In this document: piece after piece, positions 1 through 5,546 of the stretch
How the letters are laid out: the number at the start of each line of letters is the position of its first letter
How positions within the stretch are numbered: the first letter of the stretch is position 1
Source: Coriobacteriaceae bacterium
Lineage (GTDB): Bacteria; Actinomycetota; Coriobacteriia; Coriobacteriales; Coriobacteriaceae
Direction of reading: 5' to 3'
Length of the DNA: 10,377 bases
Assembly: GCA_902362275.1 (NCBI GenBank)
Contig: CABIWB010000019.1
Coordinates: 1-10,377, forward strand
Made by a program: the position numbers and the translations under genes
The notes under the pieces: generated by a model
Seen by the model: the letters and a program-made list of their open reading frames with translations, nothing else
What the model was told of the DNA's origin: nothing
The model's database searches: none

Positions 1-96
1 TCCTAACTTCAGCAATTAAGATTCTAGGCGATAACCGCTTCCTGCTTTCTACGGCCAAGGAAGCGGCCCTTACACCAACATTCGGCACGCGATCCA
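1..96 (+). repeat. Left arm of a 96-bp perfect terminal inverted repeat
   Basis: Bases 1-96 are the exact reverse complement of 10282-10377. Identity stops at position 97 (A here; the right arm would give G), after which the two sides only faintly resemble each other. The arm has 49 G/C in 96, lower than the genes around it. One frame is open through the whole arm and encodes the motif ALTPTFGTR, which is the N-terminal segment of the ATPase at the right edge. A 9-bp dyad, CCGCTTCCT (35-43) and AGGAAGCGG (58-66), lies inside. The outer boundary of the repeat is unknown because the window ends there. Confidence 0.95.
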
Positions 97-188
97 AAAA
101 AGGACAGGTTTATTTTGGTAGGTTTTATCTAGGCAAACGTAAAGGGCCGACCGCGTTGCTGTGCGATCGGCCCTTTTTAGCTGCTTGA
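3..188 (+). pseudogene. Orphan N-terminal coding segment of an AAA ATPase, entering from the left edge
   Basis: A frame without a start codon enters from the left edge and is open to a TGA at 186-188. Up to base 96 it encodes the same residues as the N-terminus of the right-edge ATPase, including RFLLSTAKEAALTPTFG. After 96 it loses similarity to any ATPase: there is no LAGR box and no Walker A. Its last codons run through the hairpin and T-tract of a terminator, an unlikely place for real coding sequence. I read it as the 5' end of an ATPase gene separated from its body by rearrangement. It could also be the C-terminus of an unrelated gene outside the window. Whether it is translated cannot be told. 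Confidence 0.35.
141..178 (+). terminator. Rho-independent terminator facing transcription from the left edge
   Basis: A 10-bp perfect stem, AAAGGGCCGA (141-150) with TCGGCCCTTT (167-176), has a further inner CGC/GCG pairing and ends in TTTTT (174-178). The longer T-run is on the plus strand, so it best stops transcripts entering through the left repeat arm. On the minus strand it is followed by only TTT, yet it sits about 40 bases beyond the stop of the minus-strand membrane protein gene and probably serves that gene too. Confidence 0.8.
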
Positions 189-214
189 TAGCAGGGGTTA
201 TGGGAGACGGGTGC

Positions 215-616
215 CTACAGGCGGTCCTTGTTCTCGGCCTTAACGGCGTGTGCCTGCTGAACAAAGAACAGGTCGTACACCACGATGACAAAGGCGCCGA
301 TGTTGACGGCGCTGCCGCCGAGCGCGGGAAGCGTGAGCACCGCCTGGGCAAGCGTGGCGACCGCGGCAACAATACCGAGCTTAAACGCGCCGTCTACCTG
401 CGAAGGCTTGTTGGCACCCTTGATGCCCGCAACGCCCGCGGCGAGATCGATGAGGCCCTTGGCGATAACCACGGCCGCGGCGAGCATGGCGTTCGATCCG
501 TAGGTGGACTCGAGCTTGCCGGTCGCGATGCCGGCGACTCCAATGACGAGACTGGCGATGCCCAGAACAAAATAAATCAGGGCAAGGATTTTGAGTGTCT
601 TGCGAGCGGCGCTCAT
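215..616 (-). CDS. Small four-helix membrane protein of unknown function
   Basis: 133 residues, starting at MSAARKTLKILAL. I chose the ATG at 614-616 because AAAGGA lies 7 bases upstream and because the first hydrophobic helix begins directly after it; the frame is open much further upstream but that part is low-complexity and basic. Four hydrophobic stretches are visible at about residues 9-32, 43-66, 79-98 and 105-121, rich in Ala, Gly, Val and Ile, with short loops and a charged C-terminal tail (KAENKDRL). This predicts a tetraspan inner-membrane protein. I see no catalytic motif and do not recognise the family. It is transcribed toward the left repeat arm and ends before the 141-178 hairpin. 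Its upstream neighbour is divergent, so it is probably a single-gene unit; an ATTGTA at 685-690 (TACAAT on the minus strand) could be its -10 box, without a convincing -35. Confidence 0.8.
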   Translation of the reverse strand: MSAARKTLKILALIYFVLGIASLVIGVAGIATGKLESTYGSNAMLAAAVVIAKGLIDLAAGVAGIKGANKPSQVDGAFKLGIVAAVATLAQAVLTLPALGGSAVNIGAFVIVVYDLFFVQQAHAVKAENKDRL

Positions 617-844
617 AGCTGGTCCTTTCGATGCGGGCGCGGAGAATCTGTCGCACCCAGGTTGCGGCACATATCGTGAAGCACATTGTAGTTCAACGGG
701 GCGATGCATGCGTTTGAAAGCGTCTCTTGCCCGCACGGTCCAACCTTTCAAAAAAGAAAGCTGGGCGTAAGTCAAATCGATGGCAGCGTATGCGCGGCGC
801 TGCGATGATGGGGCCATGGTAAGAGCTGGACCGAAGGAGAAGCC

Positions 845-988
845 ATGATGTACGGAGCAGGGCAAGTGCGTGAGCCGCGGTCGTTGGGAAGGCGCATGAG
901 TGATTCTGTGATCGCTGCCGTGTGCACGGGATTGATGGCGGTGCTTTGCATTGGGATGCTGTGGGCCATGTCGCATGTGGGACAATAG
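845..988 (+). CDS. 47-residue single-pass membrane protein (hypothetical)
   Basis: The frame starts with tandem ATG codons (845 and 848) preceded by a strong AAGGAG at 834-839, giving 5 or 8 bases of spacing, and ends at TAG 986-988. The product begins MMYGAGQVREPRSLGRRMSD, a basic N-terminus, followed by one hydrophobic stretch at about residues 21-42 (VIAAVCTGLMAVLCIGMLWA) and a short tail, SHVGQ. The arrangement predicts one transmembrane helix with the basic end in the cytoplasm. The strong binding site and clean membrane topology are why I call it real despite its length. It lies 63 bases before rsmJ on the same strand and may share its transcript. Function is unknown. Confidence 0.6.
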   Translation: MMYGAGQVREPRSLGRRMSDSVIAAVCTGLMAVLCIGMLWAMSHVGQ

Positions 989-1051
989 CGGACGGTGGGG
1001 TGCCGACACAAACGGCGCTCACGTATTCGTTTTGCTTGCTAAGGAGTACTC

Positions 1052-1756
1052 ATGGGCGTAGTCGATCCCTTTTCTGTTGCTCGGGCCGCGGGGCTTGAGC
1101 TGACCGGGAAGTCCGAGGGACTCACGCTCACCGACGGCACGATGGAGCTGCGTGCCGATTTCACCCGCATGCATCCGCGGCTCAAGCAAGGCCGTTTGCA
1201 GCAAGAGCTGCTGGTAAAGGCTGCGCGCACAAAAGGTATCGAGCGCCCATGGGCGATTGATGCCACGGCAGGCTTTGGCGAGGATTCGCTGCTGCTGGCG
1301 GCCGCGGGCTTTACCGTCGATCTGTATGAACAGGATTGCGTGATCGCGGCGCTTCTCAAGGATGCCTTGGATCGAGCGGCGGGCGATTCGGTGCTCGCTG
1401 CCGCCGTGGCGCGCATGCGCTTACATGCGGGCGAGGACAGCATTGCCGGCCTTCGCCATACAGCTGAGCTGATCGGGCAGGGCGAGCTCGCGGCTCCCGA
1501 CGTGGTGTATCTGGACCCCATGTTTCCCGAGCGCACCAAGAGCGCGGCGGTCAAAAAGAAGTTTCAACTCTTGCATCATTTGGAACAGCCGTGTGCCGAT
1601 GAGGGGGCGCTGGTTAAAGCTGCGCTTGCGGCACGGCCGCGCAAGGTCGTTATCAAGCGGCCGGTGAAGGGACCGTTGCTTGCCGGTATGAAGCCGAGCT
1701 ACCAGCTCGCGGGCAAGGCCGTTCGCTACGATGTTTTGGTGCCGCCGCGCCCGTAG
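1052..1756 (+). CDS. rsmJ: 16S rRNA (guanine-N2)-methyltransferase, RsmJ family
   Basis: 234 residues, close to the length of the E. coli protein. RsmJ uses S-adenosylmethionine to methylate N2 of a guanine in helix 45 of 16S rRNA (G1516 in E. coli), acting on the small ribosomal subunit in the cytoplasm. Visible hallmarks are RxRxRG-type substrate-side residues RLKQGRLQQ (43-51), the SAM-binding motif DATAGFGED (70-78), the acidic end of strand two in LYEQD (91-95), the active-site-like LDPMFP (154-159) followed by SAAVKKK, and the C-terminal KRPVKGP (202-208). This order matches RsmJ/YhiQ. The ATG has AAGGAG 6 bases upstream. It follows the small membrane gene at 845-988 and converges on the zinc-ribbon gene, with a hairpin (1772-1790) between them. 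Confidence 0.9.
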   Translation: MGVVDPFSVARAAGLELTGKSEGLTLTDGTMELRADFTRMHPRLKQGRLQQELLVKAARTKGIERPWAIDATAGFGEDSLLLAAAGFTVDLYEQDCVIAALLKDALDRAAGDSVLAAAVARMRLHAGEDSIAGLRHTAELIGQGELAAPDVVYLDPMFPERTKSAAVKKKFQLLHHLEQPCADEGALVKAALAARPRKVVIKRPVKGPLLAGMKPSYQLAGKAVRYDVLVPPRP

Positions 1757-1771
1757 CTTGCGTGCGATGGC

Positions 1772-1790
1772 CGGCGCTCCGTGAGCGCCG
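1772..1790. terminator. GC-rich hairpin between convergent genes
   Basis: An 8-bp perfect stem, CGGCGCTC (1772-1779) and GAGCGCCG (1783-1790), has a 3-base loop. It sits between the stop of rsmJ and the stop of the minus-strand zinc-ribbon gene, the place where a shared terminator is expected. There is no T-run on either side, so if it terminates at all it is not a classical intrinsic terminator. Confidence 0.4.
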
Positions 1791-1804
1791 TGCCGATGCG
1801 GAGC

Positions 1805-2101
1805 CTATTTCCAAGGGTGCGACGTCAGATGCCATCCGCCGCAGTATTCGCATTTGTAGCAGGCGAGGCCGCGTCGTCCGCGGTTTTCGCAATCGGCCAT
1901 GACGGCCTCGGCCTCGGCGCGTGTGTCGTAACGGTTTTTGCGCTCGCACGACTTATAACGCCAGGCCTCGTCGCGTTCGGCGTCCAGGGCGTCGCGGCGC
2001 TCGTCCTCGCGCGCAAACAGGTCGCTCATATCGCCGCCGGTGGCAGCGCCCAAAAACTCGCTTTTGGCCTTTGACCAGGCGGCTCGCTTCTTGCTTCCCA
2101 T
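1805..2101 (-). CDS. Small zinc-ribbon-like protein (hypothetical)
   Basis: 98 residues from the ATG at 2099-2101, which has GGAGAGGGG with about 7-8 bases of spacing; an upstream TTG at 2122 would place that binding site inside the gene, so I prefer the ATG. The N-terminal half is charged and probably helical, with an acidic/basic stretch around residues 33-46. The C-terminal half holds the metal-ligand candidates: C52, C71, C81, C84, C87 and H91, within YKCEYCGGWHLTSHPWK. The pattern of a tyrosine/threonine-rich strand, an EAE helix and then CxxCGGWHLTS recurs in small bacterial and phage proteins that I recognise only as zinc-ribbon hypotheticals; their function is not known to me. It is divergent from the GNAT gene, and both may be controlled from the dyad at 2127-2156. 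Confidence 0.75.
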   Translation of the reverse strand: MGSKKRAAWSKAKSEFLGAATGGDMSDLFAREDERRDALDAERDEAWRYKSCERKNRYDTRAEAEAVMADCENRGRRGLACYKCEYCGGWHLTSHPWK

Positions 2102-2126
2102 CTGCTTCGCGCCCCTCTCCAAACGC

Positions 2127-2156
2127 TGGTATCATTGCTCAATCAAAGTGATACCA
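2127..2156. promoter_or_regulatory. Inverted repeat in the divergent promoter region (possible operator)
   Basis: Perfect 8-bp arms TGGTATCA (2127-2134) and TGATACCA (2149-2156) are separated by 14 bases. The dyad sits in the 77-base gap between the zinc-ribbon gene (minus) and the GNAT gene (plus), upstream of both binding sites. A centre-to-centre spacing of 22 bases, about two helical turns, fits a dimeric regulator binding one face. There is no T-run and it is not at a gene end, so a terminator is unlikely. Confidence 0.35.
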
Positions 2157-2178
2157 ATAAACGTGAGGTCGCCGCGTG

Positions 2179-2667
2179 ATGATCAGAAAAACCCTCGATA
2201 CCGACATTCCCGCCGTCATGGCTATCTATGACGCGGCCCGCGCTTTTATGCGCGCGCATGGCAACGCCACGCAGTGGCCCGAGGGCACGCCTTCTGCCGA
2301 GCAACTGGCTGCCGATATCGCCGCCGGTGGCAGCTATGTGTGCGAAGTTGACGGTCGCGTGGTGGCGACGTTTGCCTTTTTACCGGGTCCGGACGAGTGC
2401 TATGACGTAATTGAGGACGGGCAATGGCGCAGCGACACTCCGTATGCCGTACTGCACCGTGTGGCGTCCGACGGCACCGTGCACGGCATCGCGGCTGCGA
2501 TGTTTGCCTTTGCCAAGGAGCGTGCTGACCATCTGCGTATCGACACGCATCGGGACAACCTGCCTATGCAGGGTGCGAGTATTAAGGCGGGGTTCGAGCG
2601 CGCCGGCGTTGTGTATGTGTCAGACGGCACGGCGCGTGTTGCGTTCGATTGGCTGCGCGAGGCGTAA
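2179..2667 (+). CDS. GNAT family N-acetyltransferase
   Basis: 162 residues from the ATG at 2179; a GTG directly before it (2176) is an equally possible start, GAGG lying 10 or 7 bases upstream respectively. GNAT enzymes transfer an acetyl group from acetyl-CoA to an amine of a small molecule, peptide or protein. The N-terminal IRKTLDTDIPAVMAIYDAAR is the usual beta1-alpha1 start. SYVCEVDGRVVATFAF gives beta2-beta3, YAVLHRVASDGTVHGIAAAM the acetyl-CoA pyrophosphate-binding motif A, and HLRIDTHRDNLPMQGASIKAGF with VSDGTARVAFDW the C-terminal motif B region. This version, with HRVASDG and RIDTHRDN, belongs to a common subgroup of bacterial GNATs whose substrate is unknown to me. It ends before a strong terminator at 2702-2728 and is probably monocistronic. 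Confidence 0.85.
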   Translation: MIRKTLDTDIPAVMAIYDAARAFMRAHGNATQWPEGTPSAEQLAADIAAGGSYVCEVDGRVVATFAFLPGPDECYDVIEDGQWRSDTPYAVLHRVASDGTVHGIAAAMFAFAKERADHLRIDTHRDNLPMQGASIKAGFERAGVVYVSDGTARVAFDWLREA

Positions 2668-2701
2668 GAGCGGGGACGCGTGTCAACACTCCATCTAAAT
2701 G

Positions 2702-2728
2702 AAAATGGCCCCGGGTGGGGCCATTTTT
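2702..2728. terminator. Bidirectional intrinsic terminator between GNAT gene and mscL
   Basis: An 11-bp perfect stem, AAAATGGCCCC (2702-2712) and GGGGCCATTTT (2717-2727), has a GGGT loop and a T-run to 2728. The A-run at the left foot supplies a T-run for the opposite strand, so it can end both the GNAT transcript and the mscL transcript, which converge here. Confidence 0.9.
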
Positions 2729-2781
2729 GGTAAAACGCGTCGTCTGGGGCATTCGCCGCTCGGGGCGTTGCGCCTTCGTGG

Positions 2782-3204
2782 CTACTTCTTGGGCAGCTCA
2801 CTTCCGCAGTGACAACACTTGGTCGCGCCCTCGTGGACCTCCTCCAGGCAATACGGGCAGACGGGCGCCGGCGCGGCTTCCTCGGCGGCGCCGGCAAGCC
2901 TGTCGCCAATCTCCTGTGCTTTGTTGAAAGCCTTGACGATGGCAAAGACGATCGCCGCCACAATCAAAAAGTTGATGCACGCGCCGATGAACGCGCCAAA
3001 GTCGATATTGGTGCCCGGCACCACCAGCCCCGAGATCTCGGTGGCGCTGCCGCCGGCAATCACGGAGATAAGCGGGTTGATGATGTTGTCGGTAAGCGAG
3101 GTCACGATGGCGGTGAATGCGCCGCCGATAATCACGCCGACAGCCATGTCCATCACGTTGCCGCGATTGATGAATTCCTTGAACTCGTTGAGCAATGCCT
3201 TCAT
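2782..3204 (-). CDS. mscL: Large-conductance mechanosensitive channel MscL with C-terminal zinc ribbon
   Basis: 140 residues from the ATG at 3202-3204, preceded by GAGGAG 6 bases upstream; the longer open frame to 3291 is rejected because the family start is M-x-LL-x-EFKEF. MscL forms a homopentamer in the cytoplasmic membrane that opens under turgor stress to release solutes. The N-terminal FKEFINRGNVMDMAVGVIIG (8-27) is the amphipathic helix and start of TM1 and is highly characteristic. TM2 is at about 69-94 (FGAFIGACINFLIVAAIVFA). In place of the usual C-terminal helix, residues 116-133 form two cysteine pairs, CPYC (116-119) and CCHC (130-133), a rubredoxin-like zinc ribbon. It converges with the GNAT gene and diverges from the Tet-like GTPase. 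Confidence 0.93.
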   Translation of the reverse strand: MKALLNEFKEFINRGNVMDMAVGVIIGGAFTAIVTSLTDNIINPLISVIAGGSATEISGLVVPGTNIDFGAFIGACINFLIVAAIVFAIVKAFNKAQEIGDRLAGAAEEAAPAPVCPYCLEEVHEGATKCCHCGSELPKK

Positions 3205-3308
3205 GGTGGCTCCTCGCAGTTGTGGGGCTCGCGTTGTTACTGCCCCAGATGAGCCCGGACAGACAAAAAGGGGAGGTGCCGGCTTTCGCAAGGCGCGAAC
3301 CTACGAAA

Positions 3309-3334
3309 ATCGCCGCGCGGCAACGCGGGGCGAT
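3309..3334. other. Stable hairpin with GCAA tetraloop between divergent genes
   Basis: ATCGCC (3309-3314) pairs with GGCGAT (3329-3334); after one G-G mismatch, CGCG (3316-3319) pairs with CGCG (3324-3327), closing a GCAA loop (3320-3323). It lies in the 245-base region between mscL and the Tet-like GTPase gene. It is upstream of the likely GTPase promoter, so it is probably not in that leader, and it has no T-run. Role unknown. Confidence 0.4.
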
Positions 3335-3360
3335 GAGCTCGGTCGGGGGATAGGGCCCGC

Positions 3361-3389
3361 TTCGCCCGCCGGCCCGTAAATTGTATCAT
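3361..3389 (+). promoter_or_regulatory. Possible promoter of the Tet-like GTPase gene
   Basis: TATCAT at 3384-3389 differs from the -10 consensus by one base and lies in a locally AT-rich patch within very GC-rich DNA. A weak TTCGCC stands 17 bases upstream (3361-3366). It would give a leader of about 55 bases before the ATG at 3450. The -35 match is poor, so the call rests mostly on the -10 box and position. Confidence 0.35.
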
Positions 3390-3449
3390 CCAGTGTGGAA
3401 CGAGGATGCCCGTTGCCGCGTGCGATGGGCTTGCAATAAGAGGAGAGCC

Positions 3450-5453
3450 ATGATGAAGCAAGCGGTCGTTGGAATCTTGGCGCATGTCGATGCCGGCAAG
3501 ACCACGCTGGCCGAGGCCATGCTGTTCAACGCGGGTCGCATTCGCAAGCGCGGCCGCGTGGACGATGGCGATTCGCACCTGGACACTAACGCGATCGAGC
3601 GCGAGCGCGGCATTACGATCTTCTCGTCGCAGGCCGTGCTCGAGCATGGCGATACCCACGTCATGCTCGTGGATGCACCAGGTCATGTCGATTTTTCGGC
3701 CGAGGCGGAGCGCACGCTGCGCGCGCTCGACTATGCGATTTTGGTTGTGGGCGCCAACGATGGAGTGCAGGGGCACACCGAAACCCTGTGGCGCCTGCTT
3801 GCGCGCTATGACATCCCGACGTTCATCTTTATCAACAAGATCGATTTGGAGAATCCCGGCCGCGATGTTTTGCTGGCACAGCTTGGGCAGCGTCTTTCCG
3901 AAGGCTGCCTGGATGCCAACGAACTGTTGGCGGGCGGTGCCGCCTGGGAGGATGCTGCTGCGTTGGACGAGGCGGCACTCGAGGAGTTTCTTGAAGTGGG
4001 TGAGCTTTCTGTCGCAACGCTGTCGCGCATGGTTGCCGAGCGCAAGCTCTTTCCCTGTTTTGCCGGCTCGGCGCTTAAGGGCCAAGGCGTGGACGAGCTG
4101 CTGGATGGCATATGCGCGCTGATGCGTGAACAGGCGTGGCTCCCGGAGTTTGCCGCGCGCGTCTATCGCGTCAGCCGCGGAGATCGCGGCGAGCGTTTGG
4201 CTTGGGTTAAAGTGACCGGTGGCACGCTGCGCGCCAAGCAGATGATTGACGGACGTTCTGGTGCCGAGGCATGGGAGCAGAAGGTCGATCAAGTACGCAT
4301 CTATAACGGCGAGAAGTATGAGCTTGCGCAAGAAGTTGCTGCTGGCGGTATTTGTGCCGTGACGGGTCTTGCACACGTTCGCCCAGGGGACGCCCTGGGC
4401 GCGGAGTCCGCGGGCGATGCGCCCGTCATTGCGCCGGTCCTCACCTATACGGTGCTTCCGGGCGAACACGATGTCCACGCGGTGTTCAAAGCACTGACTG
4501 AGCTGGCGGACGAAGATCCCATGCTCGGCGTAAGCTGGAATACGCATCTTGAGCAGATTCATTTGCAGCTGATGGGCGCCGTGCAACTCGAGGTCGTGCA
4601 GCGGGTGTTGGCTGATCGCTTTGATCTTACGGTTGGGTTTGAGCCCGGCGGCATTCTCTATAAGGAGACGATCTCGCAGCCGGTCGAGGGCGTGGGCCAC
4701 TTTGAGCCATTGCGCCACTATGCCGAGGTGCATCTGAGCCTGGAGCCGTTGCCAGCGGGCTCGGGCGTGCAGTTTGGCACCGTGACCTCGACCGATGAGC
4801 TCGATCTTAACTGGCAGCGTTTGGCGCTCACCAACGCCATGGAGCGCGATCACCTGGGCGTGCTGACCGGCTCGCCCATCACCGATGTGCGCATTACGCT
4901 CACGGGCGGCCGCGCGCATGCCAAACACACCGAGGGCGGCGACTTTCGCCAGGCCACGTACCGTGCGATTCGCCAGGGCCTCATGCAGGCGTGTGAGGCC
5001 GGCGCAGTCGTGCTGCTGGAGCCGTGGTACCACTTTGAGCTCGAGGTGCCGGGGGAGTGCGTGGGCCGGGCGCTCTCGGATGCCACGCGCATGGGTGCCG
5101 AGTACGAGCCGCCGACGATGGCGGGAGACCGGGCGAAGCTTGTGGGTCGCGTGCCGGCATCCGAGGTGCAGGATTATGCGTTGGAGGTGGCTGCCTACAC
5201 GAGCGGTCGCGGTCATCTGTACCTCGAGTTTGCCGGGCATGCTGCCTGCCATGATGCCGAGCGCGTAATCGAGGCGGCCGCCTATGAGCCAGAGGCCGAT
5301 CTGCCCAACACGCCCGATTCGGTCTTTTGCTCTCACGGCGCCGGTTACACGGTCAAATGGTACGACGTACCCGCCGCAGCGCACGTAAAGGTCGATCCCG
5401 CCACCTTCCGTTCCTGGCGAGCAGCAGACGCCGAGTTTTTCGGCCACATGTGA
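3450..5453 (+). CDS. Translational GTPase of the EF-G/Tet(M)-like family
   Basis: 667 residues, near the 639 of Tet(M). Start: tandem ATGs at 3450 and 3453 with AGGAG at 3441-3445; the in-frame extension to 3381 lacks a binding site. GTPase motifs are clear: GILAHVDAGKTTL (8-20, P-loop), RGITI (53-57, switch I), DAPGH (75-79, switch II) and NKID (129-132). The remainder follows EF-G-like domains II-V, ending with the motif SVFCSHGAGYTVKWYDV. The N-terminus resembles ribosomal protection proteins such as Tet(M)/Tet(W), which bind the ribosome and release tetracycline by GTP hydrolysis. However, the sequence departs widely from them, and related chromosomal proteins exist whose role in resistance is unproven; I therefore do not name it tet. 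Composition matches the neighbours, giving no sign of recent transfer. Its stop codon lies inside the palindrome at 5447-5479. Confidence 0.88.
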   Translation: MMKQAVVGILAHVDAGKTTLAEAMLFNAGRIRKRGRVDDGDSHLDTNAIERERGITIFSSQAVLEHGDTHVMLVDAPGHVDFSAEAERTLRALDYAILVVGANDGVQGHTETLWRLLARYDIPTFIFINKIDLENPGRDVLLAQLGQRLSEGCLDANELLAGGAAWEDAAALDEAALEEFLEVGELSVATLSRMVAERKLFPCFAGSALKGQGVDELLDGICALMREQAWLPEFAARVYRVSRGDRGERLAWVKVTGGTLRAKQMIDGRSGAEAWEQKVDQVRIYNGEKYELAQEVAAGGICAVTGLAHVRPGDALGAESAGDAPVIAPVLTYTVLPGEHDVHAVFKALTELADEDPMLGVSWNTHLEQIHLQLMGAVQLEVVQRVLADRFDLTVGFEPGGILYKETISQPVEGVGHFEPLRHYAEVHLSLEPLPAGSGVQFGTVTSTDELDLNWQRLALTNAMERDHLGVLTGSPITDVRITLTGGRAHAKHTEGGDFRQATYRAIRQGLMQACEAGAVVLLEPWYHFELEVPGECVGRALSDATRMGAEYEPPTMAGDRAKLVGRVPASEVQDYALEVAAYTSGRGHLYLEFAGHAACHDAERVIEAAAYEPEADLPNTPDSVFCSHGAGYTVKWYDVPAAAHVKVDPATFRSWRAADAEFFGHM

Positions 5454-5479
5454 CAAAGGGACAGTTCCTTTGTCACATG
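5447..5479. repeat. Palindromic element, copy 1 (TGTGACAAAGG core)
   Basis: Perfect 13-bp arms CATGTGACAAAGG (5447-5459) and CCTTTGTCACATG (5467-5479) enclose 7 bases. The left arm contains the last sense codon (ATG) and the TGA stop of the GTPase gene. A second element with the same TGTGACAAAG arms and a similar loop start (GGAC) lies at 9173-9207, again at a gene end. It looks like a dispersed, REP-like palindrome; without a T-run it is not a standard terminator, though the RNA hairpin could block 3' exonucleases. Confidence 0.85.
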
Positions 5480-5482
5480 CTA

Positions 5483-5520
5483 TTGGTATAACTCGGTACA
5501 AGTTGGTATAACTATTACCA
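5483..5520 (+). promoter_or_regulatory. Promoter with tandem TTGGTATAACT repeats upstream of ATPase 1
   Basis: TTGGTATAACT occurs at 5483-5493 and again at 5503-5513, 20 bases apart, in an AT-rich gap. The first TTGGTA can act as a -35 box and the second TATAAC (5507-5512) as a -10 box with 18-base spacing. The second repeat also forms a dyad, TGGTA (5504-5508) with TACCA (5516-5520). Overlap of promoter boxes with repeats suggests a regulated promoter, but no regulator is known. Confidence 0.4.
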
Positions 5521-5546
5521 GGGTTTGCCAATCCGAGGAGGCCGAC

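Noticed and set aside
161..679. 172-residue plus-strand frame over the membrane protein gene
   Set aside because: It is the complement of the membrane protein gene, is hydrophilic and repetitive, and starts inside the terminator.
617..1009. Upstream extension of the 215-616 membrane protein frame
   Set aside because: The extra sequence is basic and low in complexity, overlaps the small plus-strand gene, and lacks a binding site; the ATG at 616 has AAAGGA at good spacing.
3450..5453. Naming the GTPase as a tetracycline resistance gene
   Set aside because: The similarity is at family level; sequence outside the GTPase motifs departs strongly from known Tet classes and there is no mobile or resistance context.
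5447..5479. CRP/FNR-type binding site (TGTGA and TCACA halves)
   Set aside because: The halves are far more widely spaced than in a CRP site, the element overlaps a stop codon, and the second copy lies between convergent genes where an activator site makes no sense.
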